A stretch of 64,000 nt of DNA. It comes from Sphingomonadaceae bacterium (lineage in GTDB: Bacteria > Pseudomonadota > Alphaproteobacteria > Sphingomonadales > Sphingomonadaceae). The first letter of the stretch is position 1; each line of letters starts with the position of its first letter. The stretch covers positions 62,001 through 126,000 of the forward strand of contig CANHQT010000001.1 in assembly GCA_947463325.1 (NCBI GenBank), in the 5' to 3' direction. Shown here one piece after another: positions 35,425 through 45,035 of the stretch. The notes beneath the pieces were generated by a model. It saw only the letters and a program-made list of their open reading frames with translations. It did not search any database and was not told the origin of the DNA. A program made the translations under genes and the position numbers.

Positions 35425-36479
35425 TGCAGGCCAAGGGGGCTGCCGCAACGCAGGCTCTTGCCCGCCCTGATCCGGCCATCAGGCTGTATGTGCTGGGCGG
35501 GCCGGACGAATCCGGATCACGCGCGCTCGCAGCCTCGCTTGGCAAGGCGATGGGCCCCGATGGGGAACGCATTGACATCCCCTCTTCGAAGTTGCGCGAC
35601 GATCCAGCAACGCTGACGGATGAGGCCGCAGCCATCGGCATGTTCGGTGGGCGTCGCTGGGTTCTGGTGACGCTAATGTCCGGGGGCGGTGATGAAGTGA
35701 TGGCAGCGGCCACCGCCCTGCTTGAGGCGCCGGCCGCCGGAAATCCGGTGGTGATCATCGGATCCGGCATCACCGCCAAATCCAAGATTGCGAAATTGGC
35801 CGCAACACATCCAGCGGCAATGCTGGTAATCTCCTGGCCGCCTGACATGCGCGATGCAGGGCGGCTGGCCAATGATTTCGCAGCCCCGCTAGGTCTCGAA
35901 CTCGACCCCAAGGTCGCACAGGCAATTGCCCAGTCATGCAACGGCGATCGCGGGTTGATCGAGCGCGAGACGGAAAAGCTGGCGCTCTATTGCGATGCCT
36001 CTCCATCCGCGCGCAAACGCGCTGGGGCAGATGATTGGGCCGCAATCGGCGCGGGGATGAGCGACGGGGATATTGGGCCGCTGATTGATGCCGTTCTGGA
36101 TGGTCAGTGCCGCAGCCTCCCTCCGCTGTTCGCGGCTATGGAAGCCGACGGCAGCGGCGACATCCGCCTGCTACGCGCTTTTGCTAGGCGCACGGTCGAT
36201 CTGGCCGCACTGCGCGTCCATGTCGAGGAAGGGGCAAGCCCCGGGCGTGTCATCGAAAGCCATGGGCGCAGCATATTCTGGAAGGAAAAGGATGCAATCA
36301 CGCGCCAGCTGGGCCTTTGGAGCGCGGATGCGTTGGCTTGGCTGGCGGGCGAATTGCTGCGCATCGAGCGGGCAATGAAAGGTGATGCCGGCAATGCGAT
36401 GTTGCTGCTGCGGGCCGGCCTGCTCGACATCGCCCGCCGCGCTGCGGCTGCAAGAGGCAATGGCCAACGTTATTCGTAG
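35424..36479 (+). CDS. holA: DNA polymerase III subunit delta
   Basis: Clamp-loader subunit of 351 residues that opens the beta sliding clamp. The N-terminal AAA+-like domain starts RLYVLGGPDESGS; family segments are KLRDDPATLTDEAAAIGMFGGRRWV, GNPVVIIGSG, and the C-terminal collar helices with IERAMKGDAGNAMLLLRAGLLDIARRAA. It overlaps the convergent DUF4402 gene by 10 bases. Confidence 0.92.
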   Translation: MQAKGAAATQALARPDPAIRLYVLGGPDESGSRALAASLGKAMGPDGERIDIPSSKLRDDPATLTDEAAAIGMFGGRRWVLVTLMSGGGDEVMAAATALLEAPAAGNPVVIIGSGITAKSKIAKLAATHPAAMLVISWPPDMRDAGRLANDFAAPLGLELDPKVAQAIAQSCNGDRGLIERETEKLALYCDASPSARKRAGADDWAAIGAGMSDGDIGPLIDAVLDGQCRSLPPLFAAMEADGSGDIRLLRAFARRTVDLAALRVHVEEGASPGRVIESHGRSIFWKEKDAITRQLGLWSADALAWLAGELLRIERAMKGDAGNAMLLLRAGLLDIARRAAAARGNGQRYS

Positions 36480-37039
36480 CTGACAGTCACGTCGATGCGG
36501 CCACGGTAGTCACCATAAGCCTCCCCGTCGAGATCGAGACGTCCCCCGAAAGCGAATTCGAGGCGGCCGTCAGGACCTAACCGGGCAAGCGGCGGCAGGT
36601 TGGCGGAAATATCTGTCACCCGAACAACATGGCCTGAGGAGGCGGTCAACATGACCTCGGCCGGCAGCCCGATCCTGACAGTCCGACCCGGCGTCCCACT
36701 CACCATCACGCGCCCCGAAAAACCATAACCACCAATCGGCGCGACGCGGCCGACAGCGGAGCCACCACCATCAGGGTCAATCCTAACGCTTCCACCACCG
36801 CGCCCTGCAACCAGGCGTGAAAAATCCAGATCGGCGATCACTTCGATGCGCAGCGGTAAGGCGCGCCGGTCATCTGTGATTGGTTGAACCAGCGCGGACG
36901 TTTCCGCACTGCACAAGAGGCATTGCGCAGAGGCGGGCATAGGCGCAATCATGACGATGATCATGGCCACGACTGCGGGTTGCGCGAAACGGGCACGCAG
37001 AGGCGTACGACGCCGACGACTGGTCCATCGATCGGACAT
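36470..37039 (-). CDS. DUF4402 secreted protein
   Basis: 189 residues with a basic N-terminus and Sec signal ending MPASAQ. The mature part is beta-rich, with PLRIEVIADLDFSRLVAG and the C-terminal YRGRIDVTVSYE ending that marks DUF4402, a family of small surface or pilus-like proteins. Two cysteines near the mature N-terminus (QCLLC) could form a disulfide. ATG 37039 replaces an ORF-track start inside the divergent PKS gene. Confidence 0.75.
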   Translation of the reverse strand: MSDRWTSRRRRTPLRARFAQPAVVAMIIVMIAPMPASAQCLLCSAETSALVQPITDDRRALPLRIEVIADLDFSRLVAGRGGGSVRIDPDGGGSAVGRVAPIGGYGFSGRVMVSGTPGRTVRIGLPAEVMLTASSGHVVRVTDISANLPPLARLGPDGRLEFAFGGRLDLDGEAYGDYRGRIDVTVSYE

Positions 37040-37112
37040 GGCTGAGCTACTAAGCGATTCATGGTAAAGGAAGGGTTGCATTGACCGACTGCCCGAGAGC
37101 GAAGCCGACGCC

Positions 37113-38180
37113 ATGACGCACGCGCCACCGCAGGTCTCCATCGGCGCGATTGCCTGCGCCCGACCCGACCACGACATCCATCATGCCTTCATCAATTGGG
37201 CGGTCGACCAGGTTTCGGACCCGCGTGAACGGCGCCTGTTCGAGCGGATGGCGGCGCGATCGGGGATCGACCATCGCTGGTCGGTACTGCCACCGACAGT
37301 GAGAGGCGGATCGCCCGTGGACGTCGGCGGATTCTATGCCCTCCCTAGTCCGCCGCCCGCATCCGTGCGGATGCACGCCTATGCCGCCCATGCTCCTGAA
37401 CTGGCGCTGGCGGCCATCGAGAAACTGGATATCGATGTGCGCAGCGCCACACATATCGTGGTGGCTAGCTGCACCGGATTCATCGCGCCCGGTATTGACC
37501 AGATACTGGCGCGCAAACTGGGGCTGGCAGCTTCGGTTGAGCGACTGCTGATCGGGTTCATGGGCTGCTACGCGGGCGTTACTGCCCTTCGGACAGCCCG
37601 GCACATCGTACGCTCGGAACCGCGCGCCAAAGTGCTGGTGGTGTGCGTCGAGCTTTCTACGCTCCACCTTGAACAAACCGGCGCCATCGAACCACTGCTG
37701 GCCATGCTGCAATTCAGTGATGGCGCCGCTGCTGCCTGGGTAAGCGCTGACGATGGGCCGATCATGCTCGGCGATGGGTTGAGCCTCGCGCTACCGCAGT
37801 CGGAGGATTTGATCCGCTGGGACATCACCGAGGCTGGCTTTGTCATGCGGCTTTCCGGCGAAGTCCCGCATCGCATCGAAGCCGCGCTGAGCGAAGATGC
37901 GGCACGCAACGCATTGTTCGGTTCGGCCATGCCAGCGAACCTCGCTGTCCATGCCGGGGGCCGGTCAATCCTCGATGCCGTCGAGCGCGCTCTGGAGCTT
38001 GACCCCGCGGCACTGGAGTCAAGCCGCGCCATTTTATGTGAATCAGGAAACATGTCGTCCGCAACGGTCCTGTTCGTGATCGAACGCATGCTTCGCAATG
38101 GTGCAACCGGACCGGGTCTTGCGTTGGCGTTCGGTCCCGGTCTCGCCGCAGAAGCTATCGGCCTCGATTTCGGCGCATGA
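37113..38180 (+). CDS. type III polyketide synthase
   Basis: Chalcone/stilbene-synthase fold homodimer, 355 residues, extending an acyl-CoA with malonyl-CoA. The catalytic triad is visible: Cys120 (VASCTGFIAPG), His280 (NLAVHAGG) and Asn313 (CESGNMSSAT). FGPG near the C-terminus is the usual GFGPG loop (here AFGPGL). It leads an operon with a methyltransferase and a flavoprotein overlapping by 4 bases each. The likely product is a resorcinol or pyrone lipid, but starter unit and cyclisation cannot be read from sequence. Confidence 0.94.
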   Translation: MTHAPPQVSIGAIACARPDHDIHHAFINWAVDQVSDPRERRLFERMAARSGIDHRWSVLPPTVRGGSPVDVGGFYALPSPPPASVRMHAYAAHAPELALAAIEKLDIDVRSATHIVVASCTGFIAPGIDQILARKLGLAASVERLLIGFMGCYAGVTALRTARHIVRSEPRAKVLVVCVELSTLHLEQTGAIEPLLAMLQFSDGAAAAWVSADDGPIMLGDGLSLALPQSEDLIRWDITEAGFVMRLSGEVPHRIEAALSEDAARNALFGSAMPANLAVHAGGRSILDAVERALELDPAALESSRAILCESGNMSSATVLFVIERMLRNGATGPGLALAFGPGLAAEAIGLDFGA

Positions 38181-38890
38181 ATCCGCTGACTCCCCTCGGG
38201 ACCCGCCTGGAGCGCGAGGAAGAGATGGATGCCGTCGATCTGTCCGATGAGCGCTATGCCCGCGTGCTGGGCGATCTATCGCGGATCAACCGGTTGACGC
38301 TCGCCGCTCGCCCGACCCTCGCCTTTGTTGACAGGCTGCTCTCCCGCCATCCCAAGAGCGCAGGCCCGCTGCGCCTGCTCGACGTCGGCTTCGGCGCGGG
38401 AGACATGCTGCGTCATATTGCCAGACTTGCCCGCAGGCGCGGGCGCGACGTTGAGCTGGTCGGCATCGATCTCAACCCTCGCAGCGAGGCAATCGCCCGT
38501 GCAGCGACGCCGAAGGGGGCACCGATCCGCTGGCAGACCGGCGATTATCATGATCTCGCCGGTGGGGGCTGGCATGGTGTGATATCGAGCTTGGTTGCGC
38601 ACCACATGACCGATGGCGAGCGAGGAGAATTCCTGCGCTTCATGGAGAATGAGGCGCGCATCGGATGGCTGGTCAATGATCTGCACCGTCAGCGCCTCCC
38701 TTTTGCGGGCTATCCGCTGCTGGCGCTGTTGGCTGGTGTCGATCCCATCGTCCGCCGCGATGGCCAATTGTCGATCGGCCGGGCTTTCAAGCCGCATGAG
38801 TGGAATGCCATGCTCGTCGAGGCGGGCGTCGAGGGCGCCCGGATCGAGCGATGGTTCCCTTGGCGGCTGTGCGTGGTGCGTTACCAATGA
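38177..38890 (+). CDS. class I SAM methyltransferase of the PKS operon
   Basis: 237 residues. The SAM-binding motif is LRLLDVGFGAGDMLRHIA, with VGIDLNPRS as motif II and ISSLVAHHMTDGE as the region after motif IV. The fold resembles UbiE-like C/O-methyltransferases. Start-stop overlaps with the PKS upstream and the flavoprotein downstream indicate a dedicated tailoring step on the polyketide. Whether C or O is methylated is unknown. Confidence 0.88.
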   Translation: MNPLTPLGTRLEREEEMDAVDLSDERYARVLGDLSRINRLTLAARPTLAFVDRLLSRHPKSAGPLRLLDVGFGAGDMLRHIARLARRRGRDVELVGIDLNPRSEAIARAATPKGAPIRWQTGDYHDLAGGGWHGVISSLVAHHMTDGERGEFLRFMENEARIGWLVNDLHRQRLPFAGYPLLALLAGVDPIVRRDGQLSIGRAFKPHEWNAMLVEAGVEGARIERWFPWRLCVVRYQ

Positions 38891-39978
38891 ACCGGCCGCT
38901 GATCATCGGCGCGGGCATTGCCGGAAGCGCAGCTGCCATCGCGCTCGCAAAGGCTGGCGAACGTCCATTGATCCTCGAACGCAGCCGCGAGACCGGCGAT
39001 GCTTTGTGCGGTGGATTTCTGTCCTGGGCGACGCTGAAGGCGCTCAACCAGCTGGGCGTTAGCCCCGAAACGCTGGGCGGACATGCTGTCGGAAAGGTGC
39101 GCATCCATGCCGGCGGTCGCATCGCCGAAGCCCGAGTGCCTGCGCCCGGAATGGGGCTCTCACGTCACCGGCTGGATACGGTGCTGCTGGATCAAGCGAT
39201 ACAATCCGGAGCAGCAATCGAACGCGGTGTTGCTGTCCGCAGTGCTGACGCAACAGGAGCCGAGACGGGCGACGGTGCGACCTTGGCAGCCCCGGCACTA
39301 TTCCTTGCTGCCGGCAAGCATGGGTTGCGCGGTCATCCTCGTCCCGCCCCGGGCAGCGCCGCGCGCGATCCGGTTGCCGGCCTTCGTCAGCGGCTGGGCG
39401 CAGGGCCGGCCCTTGCGGCCATGACCGGCGACGCTGTCGAACTGTTCCTGTTCGATCGTGGTTATGCCGGGCTGGTGTTGCAGGAGGATGGCACCGCCAA
39501 CCTTTGCCTTGCTGTGCACAAGTCGCGCCTGGCGGAGGCCGGCGGGCAACCCGAACGGCTGCTCGAACAATGGAGGGGGCAATCGGCAGCGCTCGCAGCG
39601 CGCCACGATGCCGCGAAGAGCCTTGGCGCCATAGATGCCATTGGCGCGGTTCCCTATGGCTTTGTCGCTCCGGGTAGCAATCCTGATGCCCCGTGGAAGC
39701 TGGGCGATCAGGCGGCGTGCATCCCTAGCCTGGCCGGCGAAGGCATGGGCATAGCGGTGACGAGCGCCATTTCCGCCGCGACGTCATGGCAGAACGGTGA
39801 GGCGGCAGGCCACTGGCAAGCAGGGTTTGCGCGCCGGCTTGCGATGCCGATGGCGGCAGCGCGCACCATCTGGTGGGCAGGCGAGAGCCCGCGAATAACC
39901 GCACTTGCCGTGCCGTTACTGGGTTCAATGCCAGCGATCACGCGGGGGATAGCAGCAATGACGCGTGTGGCGGGTTGA
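38887..39978 (+). CDS. FAD-dependent oxidoreductase (hydroxylase-like) of the PKS operon
   Basis: 363 residues with a Rossmann FAD motif at the N-terminus ([19 protein letters not shown]) and the group A monooxygenase/geranylgeranyl-reductase-like regions [14 protein letters not shown] and [23 protein letters not shown] hydroxylation or oxidation of the polyketide ring is likely. It begins inside the methyltransferase stop (ATGA); the ORF track extends 29 codons too far upstream. Confidence 0.87.
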   Translation: MNRPLIIGAGIAGSAAAIALAKAGERPLILERSRETGDALCGGFLSWATLKALNQLGVSPETLGGHAVGKVRIHAGGRIAEARVPAPGMGLSRHRLDTVLLDQAIQSGAAIERGVAVRSADATGAETGDGATLAAPALFLAAGKHGLRGHPRPAPGSAARDPVAGLRQRLGAGPALAAMTGDAVELFLFDRGYAGLVLQEDGTANLCLAVHKSRLAEAGGQPERLLEQWRGQSAALAARHDAAKSLGAIDAIGAVPYGFVAPGSNPDAPWKLGDQAACIPSLAGEGMGIAVTSAISAATSWQNGEAAGHWQAGFARRLAMPMAAARTIWWAGESPRITALAVPLLGSMPAITRGIAAMTRVAG

Positions 39979-40010
39979 TTCAGGCAGCATGCGCGCTCAT
40001 CTTGCGGCAC

Positions 40011-40412
40011 ATGGACAAAATAAACCTCACCGAGGCCGAATGGCGGGAGCGGCTTGGCGCCGAGCGCTATCATGTGCTGCGCGAACATGGCACGGAACGA
40101 GCCTTCACCGGACGATTTAATGTCCACAAGGCCGATGGCGTCTATGTCTGCGGCGGCTGCGGAGCCCCTTTGTTCGATAGCGGCACCAAATATGACAGCG
40201 GTTCCGGCTGGCCTAGCTTCTTCCAACCAATCAGCGATGACGTCGTGACGATCTACCGCGACACCAGCCATGGCATGATCCGTGACGAGGTGCGCTGTGC
40301 TCGTTGCGATGGGCATCTCGGCCATGTCTTCCCCGATGGGCCAGCACCCACTGGCCTCAGATTCTGCATGAACAGCGCCAGCCTTGACTTCGAAAGCCGC
40401 GACGAAGCGTGA
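40011..40412 (+). CDS. msrB: peptide-methionine (R)-S-oxide reductase MsrB
   Basis: 133-residue repair enzyme reducing Met-R-sulfoxide. The zinc cysteines are in [10 protein letters not shown] and [12 protein letters not shown]; the catalytic Cys is in RFCMNSASL. Other motifs are [16 protein letters not shown]. No signal peptide, hence cytoplasmic. ATG 40011 replaces a longer track ORF. It is 32 bases downstream of the flavoprotein gene and may read through from it. Confidence 0.95.
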   Translation: MDKINLTEAEWRERLGAERYHVLREHGTERAFTGRFNVHKADGVYVCGGCGAPLFDSGTKYDSGSGWPSFFQPISDDVVTIYRDTSHGMIRDEVRCARCDGHLGHVFPDGPAPTGLRFCMNSASLDFESRDEA

Positions 40413-40470
40413 CGGATAGCATCTTTCCATGCTTGTGGTGGCGGTAGCGGAGGCCTAATCAGGCGACCGC

Positions 40471-42555
40471 ATGGCTCGATCCCCCCGGTCACGGACCTCG
40501 TCCGCCGCTCCCCAGCAATCGCGTTTCCGGCGTCTCGCAACGCGTACCCTCAAATGGGGGCTGGCGATTGGTGCGCTGCTGACAATCATCCTTGCCATCG
40601 CGGTCGGGGTTGCAGCGTCAAACCTGCCAAGCTTTGAAGAGCTAAAGCGCTCCCCCAACGGCCAGACGATCCGCGTACGCGACATTAATGGCGCAGTGAT
40701 CGTGTCGATCGGCCCCGCCTATGGTCGCTGGATGCCGATGGAGGAAATGCCGGAGGTTATGCAGCAGGCAATGATGGCCGTGGAAGATCGCCGTTTCCGC
40801 TATCATCCTGGGGTTGATCCTATCGGCATTGCCCGCGCGCTCTATGTGACAGCCACTGGCGGGGGGCGCTTGCGCGCAACATCGACGATCACCCAGCAGT
40901 TGGCGCGTAACATCTTTCTGTCCAACACCCGCACGCTCGACCGCAAAGCGCGTGAAGCGGTGCTGGCCTTTGCGCTCGAATGGAAATTCTCCAAGGACGA
41001 GATCCTCGAACTCTATCTCAACAAGGTTTACTTCGGGGGCGGCAGCTATGGCGTTGATGCTGCATCGCGCCGGTTTTTTGGCCATGGCGCTGAGGAATTG
41101 AACCTTTCAGAGGCCGCGATCATCGCCGGGTTGGTAAAGGCCCCGTCTCGCTATTCCCCCACAGCCGATGCGCAAGCAGCGTTAAGCCGGGCGGATGTGG
41201 TTCTTGACGTCATGGTCGATGCCGGCGCGATCACCCCCACCGAACGCGCCGCAGCCGCGCCAGCCGATGTGCAGCTCGCTTCCGAACCCAACCAGAATAG
41301 CGCTCGCTACTTCACCGACTGGGCATTGCCGCAACTCGATACGCTGATCGACGAGTCGGCCGAGCCGCTGGACGTATGGACGACGCTCGATCTCGACATG
41401 CAACGCTCCGCGACCGCAGCAATCCAAGCCAATACCCCCGGTGGTGCACAAGGTGCGATGATCGCGCTCGATCGGGACGGCGCCGTGCGGGCGATGGTCG
41501 GCGGGCGGGATTATGTGACGTCCAACTATAACCGCGCGACTACGGCCCAGCGCCAGCCCGGGTCTGCCTGGAAACTGTTCGTCTACATGGCTGCACTCGA
41601 GACAGGCTATCGGGTTGATGATGCAGTGGTGGATGAGCCTGTGACCATCGATGGCTGGAGCCCGCGCAACAGCAACGGACGTTTCTCGGGCGAAATGGAT
41701 ATCCGCACCGCTTTTGCCTATTCGATCAACACGGTTGCCGCCAAGATCGGCCAGTCTATCGGCACGAGCGCCATCGCATCAATGGCACGCCGATTTGGCA
41801 TCACAAGTGAGCTCAACAACCACCCGTCGATGGTGCTCGGCACAGCGGACGTGCGGCTGATCGATATGACCGCCGCTTTCGCTGCTGTGTCCGCCGAAGG
41901 ACGTGCGATCCAACCCTACGGCATTTCGCGCGTGACGACGGCCGGTGGCGAACTGCTCTACGAACGCCGCCCCGAACCTGCACAGCAACTGGTCGACAGT
42001 TGGGTGGCAGCAGGCATTACCGACCTGCTGCAGACGGCGGTCAATACCGGTACCGGCCGCGCCGCCCAGATTGGCCGGCCGGTCGCAGGCAAGACGGGCA
42101 CGACGAGCAGCAACAAGGACGGCTGGTTCCTTGGCTTTTCGAGCGGGATCACCACAGGTGTATGGATGGGCAGGGACGACGCCCGGGCAGTCGGCGGATT
42201 GCAGGGGGGCGCCGCGCCGGCACGCGCCTTTGCCGATTTCATGCGCGTCGCCGTCGCCAACCGGCCAGTGGAGCCGTTCAACACAGAGGTTGAACTCCCG
42301 CAATGGCAGCTTGAAAGCGACGAAGAAGCCTATTTCGGCGAACCGGGTATGGAACTGCCGGTCGACGAAAATGGTATGCCGATCCAAATCGAGCCCGATT
42401 ATGGCGCGAACGATGGGGTCACGGTTGAAGGCGAAGGCGCTAAACCGGGCGAAACCCCGCCAGCAAAGCCGAAACTCAATGAACGCTGGATCGACGAGAT
42501 GACGGGAAGGCGGGCCCAGCCACCGCCGCGCCCTTCAGGCCCCGTCGTTGAATAG
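40471..42555 (+). CDS. class A penicillin-binding protein (PBP1-type)
   Basis: 694-residue bifunctional peptidoglycan synthase. A basic N-terminus and one anchor helix (about residues 28-50) precede the GT51 domain: AVEDRRFRYHPGVD (catalytic Glu), STITQQLARN, EWKFSKDEILELYLNKVYFG. The transpeptidase motifs are SAWK (SxxK, in RQPGSAWKLFVY), SIN and GKTGTTSSNKD. The C-terminus is an acidic Pro-rich tail. It is shorter than PBP1A of E. coli and lacks the OB/ODD insertion. Confidence 0.94.
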   Translation: MARSPRSRTSSAAPQQSRFRRLATRTLKWGLAIGALLTIILAIAVGVAASNLPSFEELKRSPNGQTIRVRDINGAVIVSIGPAYGRWMPMEEMPEVMQQAMMAVEDRRFRYHPGVDPIGIARALYVTATGGGRLRATSTITQQLARNIFLSNTRTLDRKAREAVLAFALEWKFSKDEILELYLNKVYFGGGSYGVDAASRRFFGHGAEELNLSEAAIIAGLVKAPSRYSPTADAQAALSRADVVLDVMVDAGAITPTERAAAAPADVQLASEPNQNSARYFTDWALPQLDTLIDESAEPLDVWTTLDLDMQRSATAAIQANTPGGAQGAMIALDRDGAVRAMVGGRDYVTSNYNRATTAQRQPGSAWKLFVYMAALETGYRVDDAVVDEPVTIDGWSPRNSNGRFSGEMDIRTAFAYSINTVAAKIGQSIGTSAIASMARRFGITSELNNHPSMVLGTADVRLIDMTAAFAAVSAEGRAIQPYGISRVTTAGGELLYERRPEPAQQLVDSWVAAGITDLLQTAVNTGTGRAAQIGRPVAGKTGTTSSNKDGWFLGFSSGITTGVWMGRDDARAVGGLQGGAAPARAFADFMRVAVANRPVEPFNTEVELPQWQLESDEEAYFGEPGMELPVDENGMPIQIEPDYGANDGVTVEGEGAKPGETPPAKPKLNERWIDEMTGRRAQPPPRPSGPVVE

Positions 42556-42558
42556 GAT

Positions 42559-43278
42559 TTAGCTGAAATCCACCGCATGGAGCGCTGCCCCGTGGGTGCG
42601 CAGCCATTCCCGTCCCAGCCGCCCTTTTTCGCCACCCAGCCGGTCCGCCAGCTGATGGAATGCGGGGCCATGATTCATATGCGCTAGATGCGCCACTTCA
42701 TGCGCGACGATCGCATGACGGACGAATGCGGGTGCCATGGCAAGCCGCCAGCTATAGCGGATCGCCCCTGATGAGGAACAACTGCCCCAACGGGCGCGGG
42801 GATCTCCCACGCCGACACGCGTGACATTTAGGCCGGCTTGCTGCGCCATGCTGCGGGTAGCGGGGTCGAATTCAGCCAAAGCGCAGCCCTTCATCCAGCG
42901 CGCGATACGCTGCCCGAGCGTTTGGTCAGGCCCCCCCACCCTCAAAGTGGTCCCATCGATCTGCGGCTGTCTCGGCAATGCTGGATCCCATGCGATCAGC
43001 AGCCCTGATCCCTGCCAAGGCAGCGTGACCCCCGGTGATACTCGAAGCGGCCGCGGTCTCGGGCGGTCAAGCTGAGTCATCACCCAATCGCGCTGCTGCT
43101 CGACCCAACTGCGTGCGCGGGCCAGCGAATGACGCGGAGGCAGCGTCAACTTTAGTTCGCCCTTCGGTGCGTCGAGCCGCAACCGTAACCGACGCGACGC
43201 CGGGTGACGGAGTACCCGCACGGGGAGCACCAAATCCCCGACCGCCAACGGGAAATCCTCTGCTGCAGCCTCAGACAC
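42559..43278 (-). CDS. YgjP/SprT-like zinc metallopeptidase (M48-related)
   Basis: About 239 residues; zinc site VAHEVAHLAHMNHGPAFH (HExxH plus downstream His). The N-terminal LPVRVLRHPASRRLRLRLDAPKGELKLTLPP and GSCSSSGAIRYSWRLAMAP are typical of the COG1451/DUF45 family. GTG 43278 overlaps the ycgN-like stop by 8 bases and gives the usual N-terminus; the track ATG 43314 adds 12 residues. It converges on the PBP gene with a 3-base gap. Substrate unknown. Confidence 0.83.
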   Translation of the reverse strand: MSEAAAEDFPLAVGDLVLPVRVLRHPASRRLRLRLDAPKGELKLTLPPRHSLARARSWVEQQRDWVMTQLDRPRPRPLRVSPGVTLPWQGSGLLIAWDPALPRQPQIDGTTLRVGGPDQTLGQRIARWMKGCALAEFDPATRSMAQQAGLNVTRVGVGDPRARWGSCSSSGAIRYSWRLAMAPAFVRHAIVAHEVAHLAHMNHGPAFHQLADRLGGEKGRLGREWLRTHGAALHAVDFS

Positions 43279-43720
43279 AGCGATCAACGATATGATGCTC
43301 AAGCGGTCCTGCATCGACCTCGCTGACTGTCCAGCCCACTACCGATTCGCCAACATGGTGAACGGCATCCCGATCACCGCACAGGAGGTAATGCCATTCG
43401 GGCAAAGGCTGGCCTTCCGCCCGCAACCGATAGGCACAGGTCATAGGCAGCCAGGGCAGATCGCGCACCTTTTCCGGGGTCAGCTGCAAGCAGTCGGGTA
43501 CCTGACGTTTGCGGTTACGATAGTCAGTGCACCGTCCGGTCGTGCGGTCGAGCAGCCGGCACGCCACATTGGTCGGATAGATGCGGACTTCCTCCGCCTC
43601 CTCATCCTCCACCTCGACCTTGTGCAGGCAGCATTTGCCGCACCCGTCGCACAAAGCCTCCCATTCGTCCCGGCTGATCTGGTCGATCGGCCGTTCCCAA
43701 AAAGGCGTATCCGCTTTCAC
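43271..43720 (-). CDS. YcgN/UPF0260 cysteine-cluster protein
   Basis: 149 residues. The metal-binding cysteine cluster is CDGCGKCCLHKVE, followed by CRLLDRTTGRCTDYRNRKRQVPDCLQLTPEKV and WLPMTCAYRLRAEGQPLPEWHYL, the UPF0260 signature. Function unknown; an Fe-S or zinc site is likely. Its ATG overlaps the SCO-family stop (ATGA), and its stop overlaps the metallopeptidase start. Confidence 0.92.
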   Translation of the reverse strand: MKADTPFWERPIDQISRDEWEALCDGCGKCCLHKVEVEDEEAEEVRIYPTNVACRLLDRTTGRCTDYRNRKRQVPDCLQLTPEKVRDLPWLPMTCAYRLRAEGQPLPEWHYLLCGDRDAVHHVGESVVGWTVSEVDAGPLEHHIVDRCV

Positions 43721-44343
43721 TGCACCCAGCGGTCGAGTTCGGCCGCCACGATATCGGGCGTGCCTTCGTTTACGTCGACGGTACGGATATCATCGACCGG
43801 GATGAGCGCGAGCGGCTCGCCCGCGGGACCCATCAGATAGGCGAGCTGGGTATGACCCACGATGTAATTGTCGGGTGTCGACCCTTCCTGCTTAACGTAG
43901 GAGACGACATATTTGCGCGCGACATCGGCGATTTGCTCCGGTGTCCCGGAAAGGCCGATCAGCCTGGGGTGGAAGTTGCGGACATAGGTAGCCATGGCCT
44001 CAGGCGTATCCCGCTCGGGATCCACGGTTATCATGATCGGTTGGATCTTGCGTGCGCGCTCGGCATCCTGTCGCTCGAACTGCCCTAAACCAAGCATCAG
44101 ATAGTTGAGATCGACCGGGCAAACGTCCGGGCAGTTGGTGAAGCCAAAATAGACAAGGCGATACTGGCCGGCGAAATCGCTATCACTGACAGGCTGATTC
44201 CCTTCGCCAACAAGCGTGAACGACCCGCCAATGCGGGCGCCTTCGAGCGGAGGGCGCTCGACCGGCTGTGGGGAAGAGCAGGCGGCGGTGAGGAGGAGGG
44301 TTGCACCAGCAAGCAGGGGCGCGATAGGAGAAAATTTATTCAT
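43717..44343 (-). CDS. SCO/SenC copper chaperone lipoprotein
   Basis: 208-residue thioredoxin-fold protein needed for Cu_A assembly in cytochrome c oxidase or redox sensing. Lipobox LLTAAC anchors it. The copper ligands are the CxxxC in NCPDVCPVDL and the distal His in VGHTQLAYL. ATG 44343 (MNKFSP) is the start; the 83-residue track extension is not coding-like. Cox genes are not in the window. Confidence 0.93.
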   Translation of the reverse strand: MNKFSPIAPLLAGATLLLTAACSSPQPVERPPLEGARIGGSFTLVGEGNQPVSDSDFAGQYRLVYFGFTNCPDVCPVDLNYLMLGLGQFERQDAERARKIQPIMITVDPERDTPEAMATYVRNFHPRLIGLSGTPEQIADVARKYVVSYVKQEGSTPDNYIVGHTQLAYLMGPAGEPLALIPVDDIRTVDVNEGTPDIVAAELDRWVQ

Positions 44344-44414
44344 GGTGCGCTCAGCCTTGCTTTGGCAGTGACGCGTCGTCAACCGCCGCATGCGGTGAAG
44401 GATGGTCAACCCCG

Positions 44415-45032
44415 ATGATTGCATTCCGCTTCGCACTGCTGGCTTCGATTGGTGTGGCCGTAACAGGCATGGCTGTGTCCAGCGCACCCGCCGCAGCGCA
44501 GATGTTTTCCGCTGGCTATCAGTTTCTTGAAGCCGTGCGCGAGCGTGACGGTACCAAGGCGACCGAACTGCTCGGCGGTCCCGGCGGCGCAACCCTCGTC
44601 AACACCCGTGATGTCACCAGCGGCGAAACAGCACTCCACATCGTCGTCGCGCGGCGTGACATGGTTTGGATCCGCTTCCTGTTACAGCGCAGAGCTGATT
44701 CCAACATCGCCAACCGCGAGGGCCTTACCCCACTGATGGCGGCCACGCAGATCGGTTTCATCGACGGTGTACAGGCATTGGTGGGCGGCGGGGCACGCGT
44801 GAATGGTACCAATTCGCGCGGCGAAACGCCGCTGCACATTGCCGTTCAGCGTCGTGATTTACCAACTGTTCAGGCACTGATGGCGCTGGGCGCGGATGCC
44901 ACCATCCAAGACAGCGTAACTGGCAAATCACCGCTCGATTATGCCCGCGAAGACGGCCGGTCTGCCTCGATCGTCGCAGCGCTCACCGCGCCGCCCCGTT
45001 CGCCCGCAGCCCCGGTGGCCGGTCCGAATTGA
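44415..45032 (+). CDS. secreted ankyrin-repeat protein
   Basis: 205 residues: signal peptide ending APAAAQ, then about four ankyrin repeats (SGETALHIVVARRD, EGLTPLMAATQIG, RGETPLHIAVQRRD, TGKSPLDYAREDG), each with the TPLHxA core. Probably a periplasmic protein-binding scaffold. Divergent from the SCO gene and convergent with mmcB, so an isolated transcription unit. Partner unknown. Confidence 0.88.
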   Translation: MIAFRFALLASIGVAVTGMAVSSAPAAAQMFSAGYQFLEAVRERDGTKATELLGGPGGATLVNTRDVTSGETALHIVVARRDMVWIRFLLQRRADSNIANREGLTPLMAATQIGFIDGVQALVGGGARVNGTNSRGETPLHIAVQRRDLPTVQALMALGADATIQDSVTGKSPLDYAREDGRSASIVAALTAPPRSPAAPVAGPN

Positions 45033-45035
45033 GGC

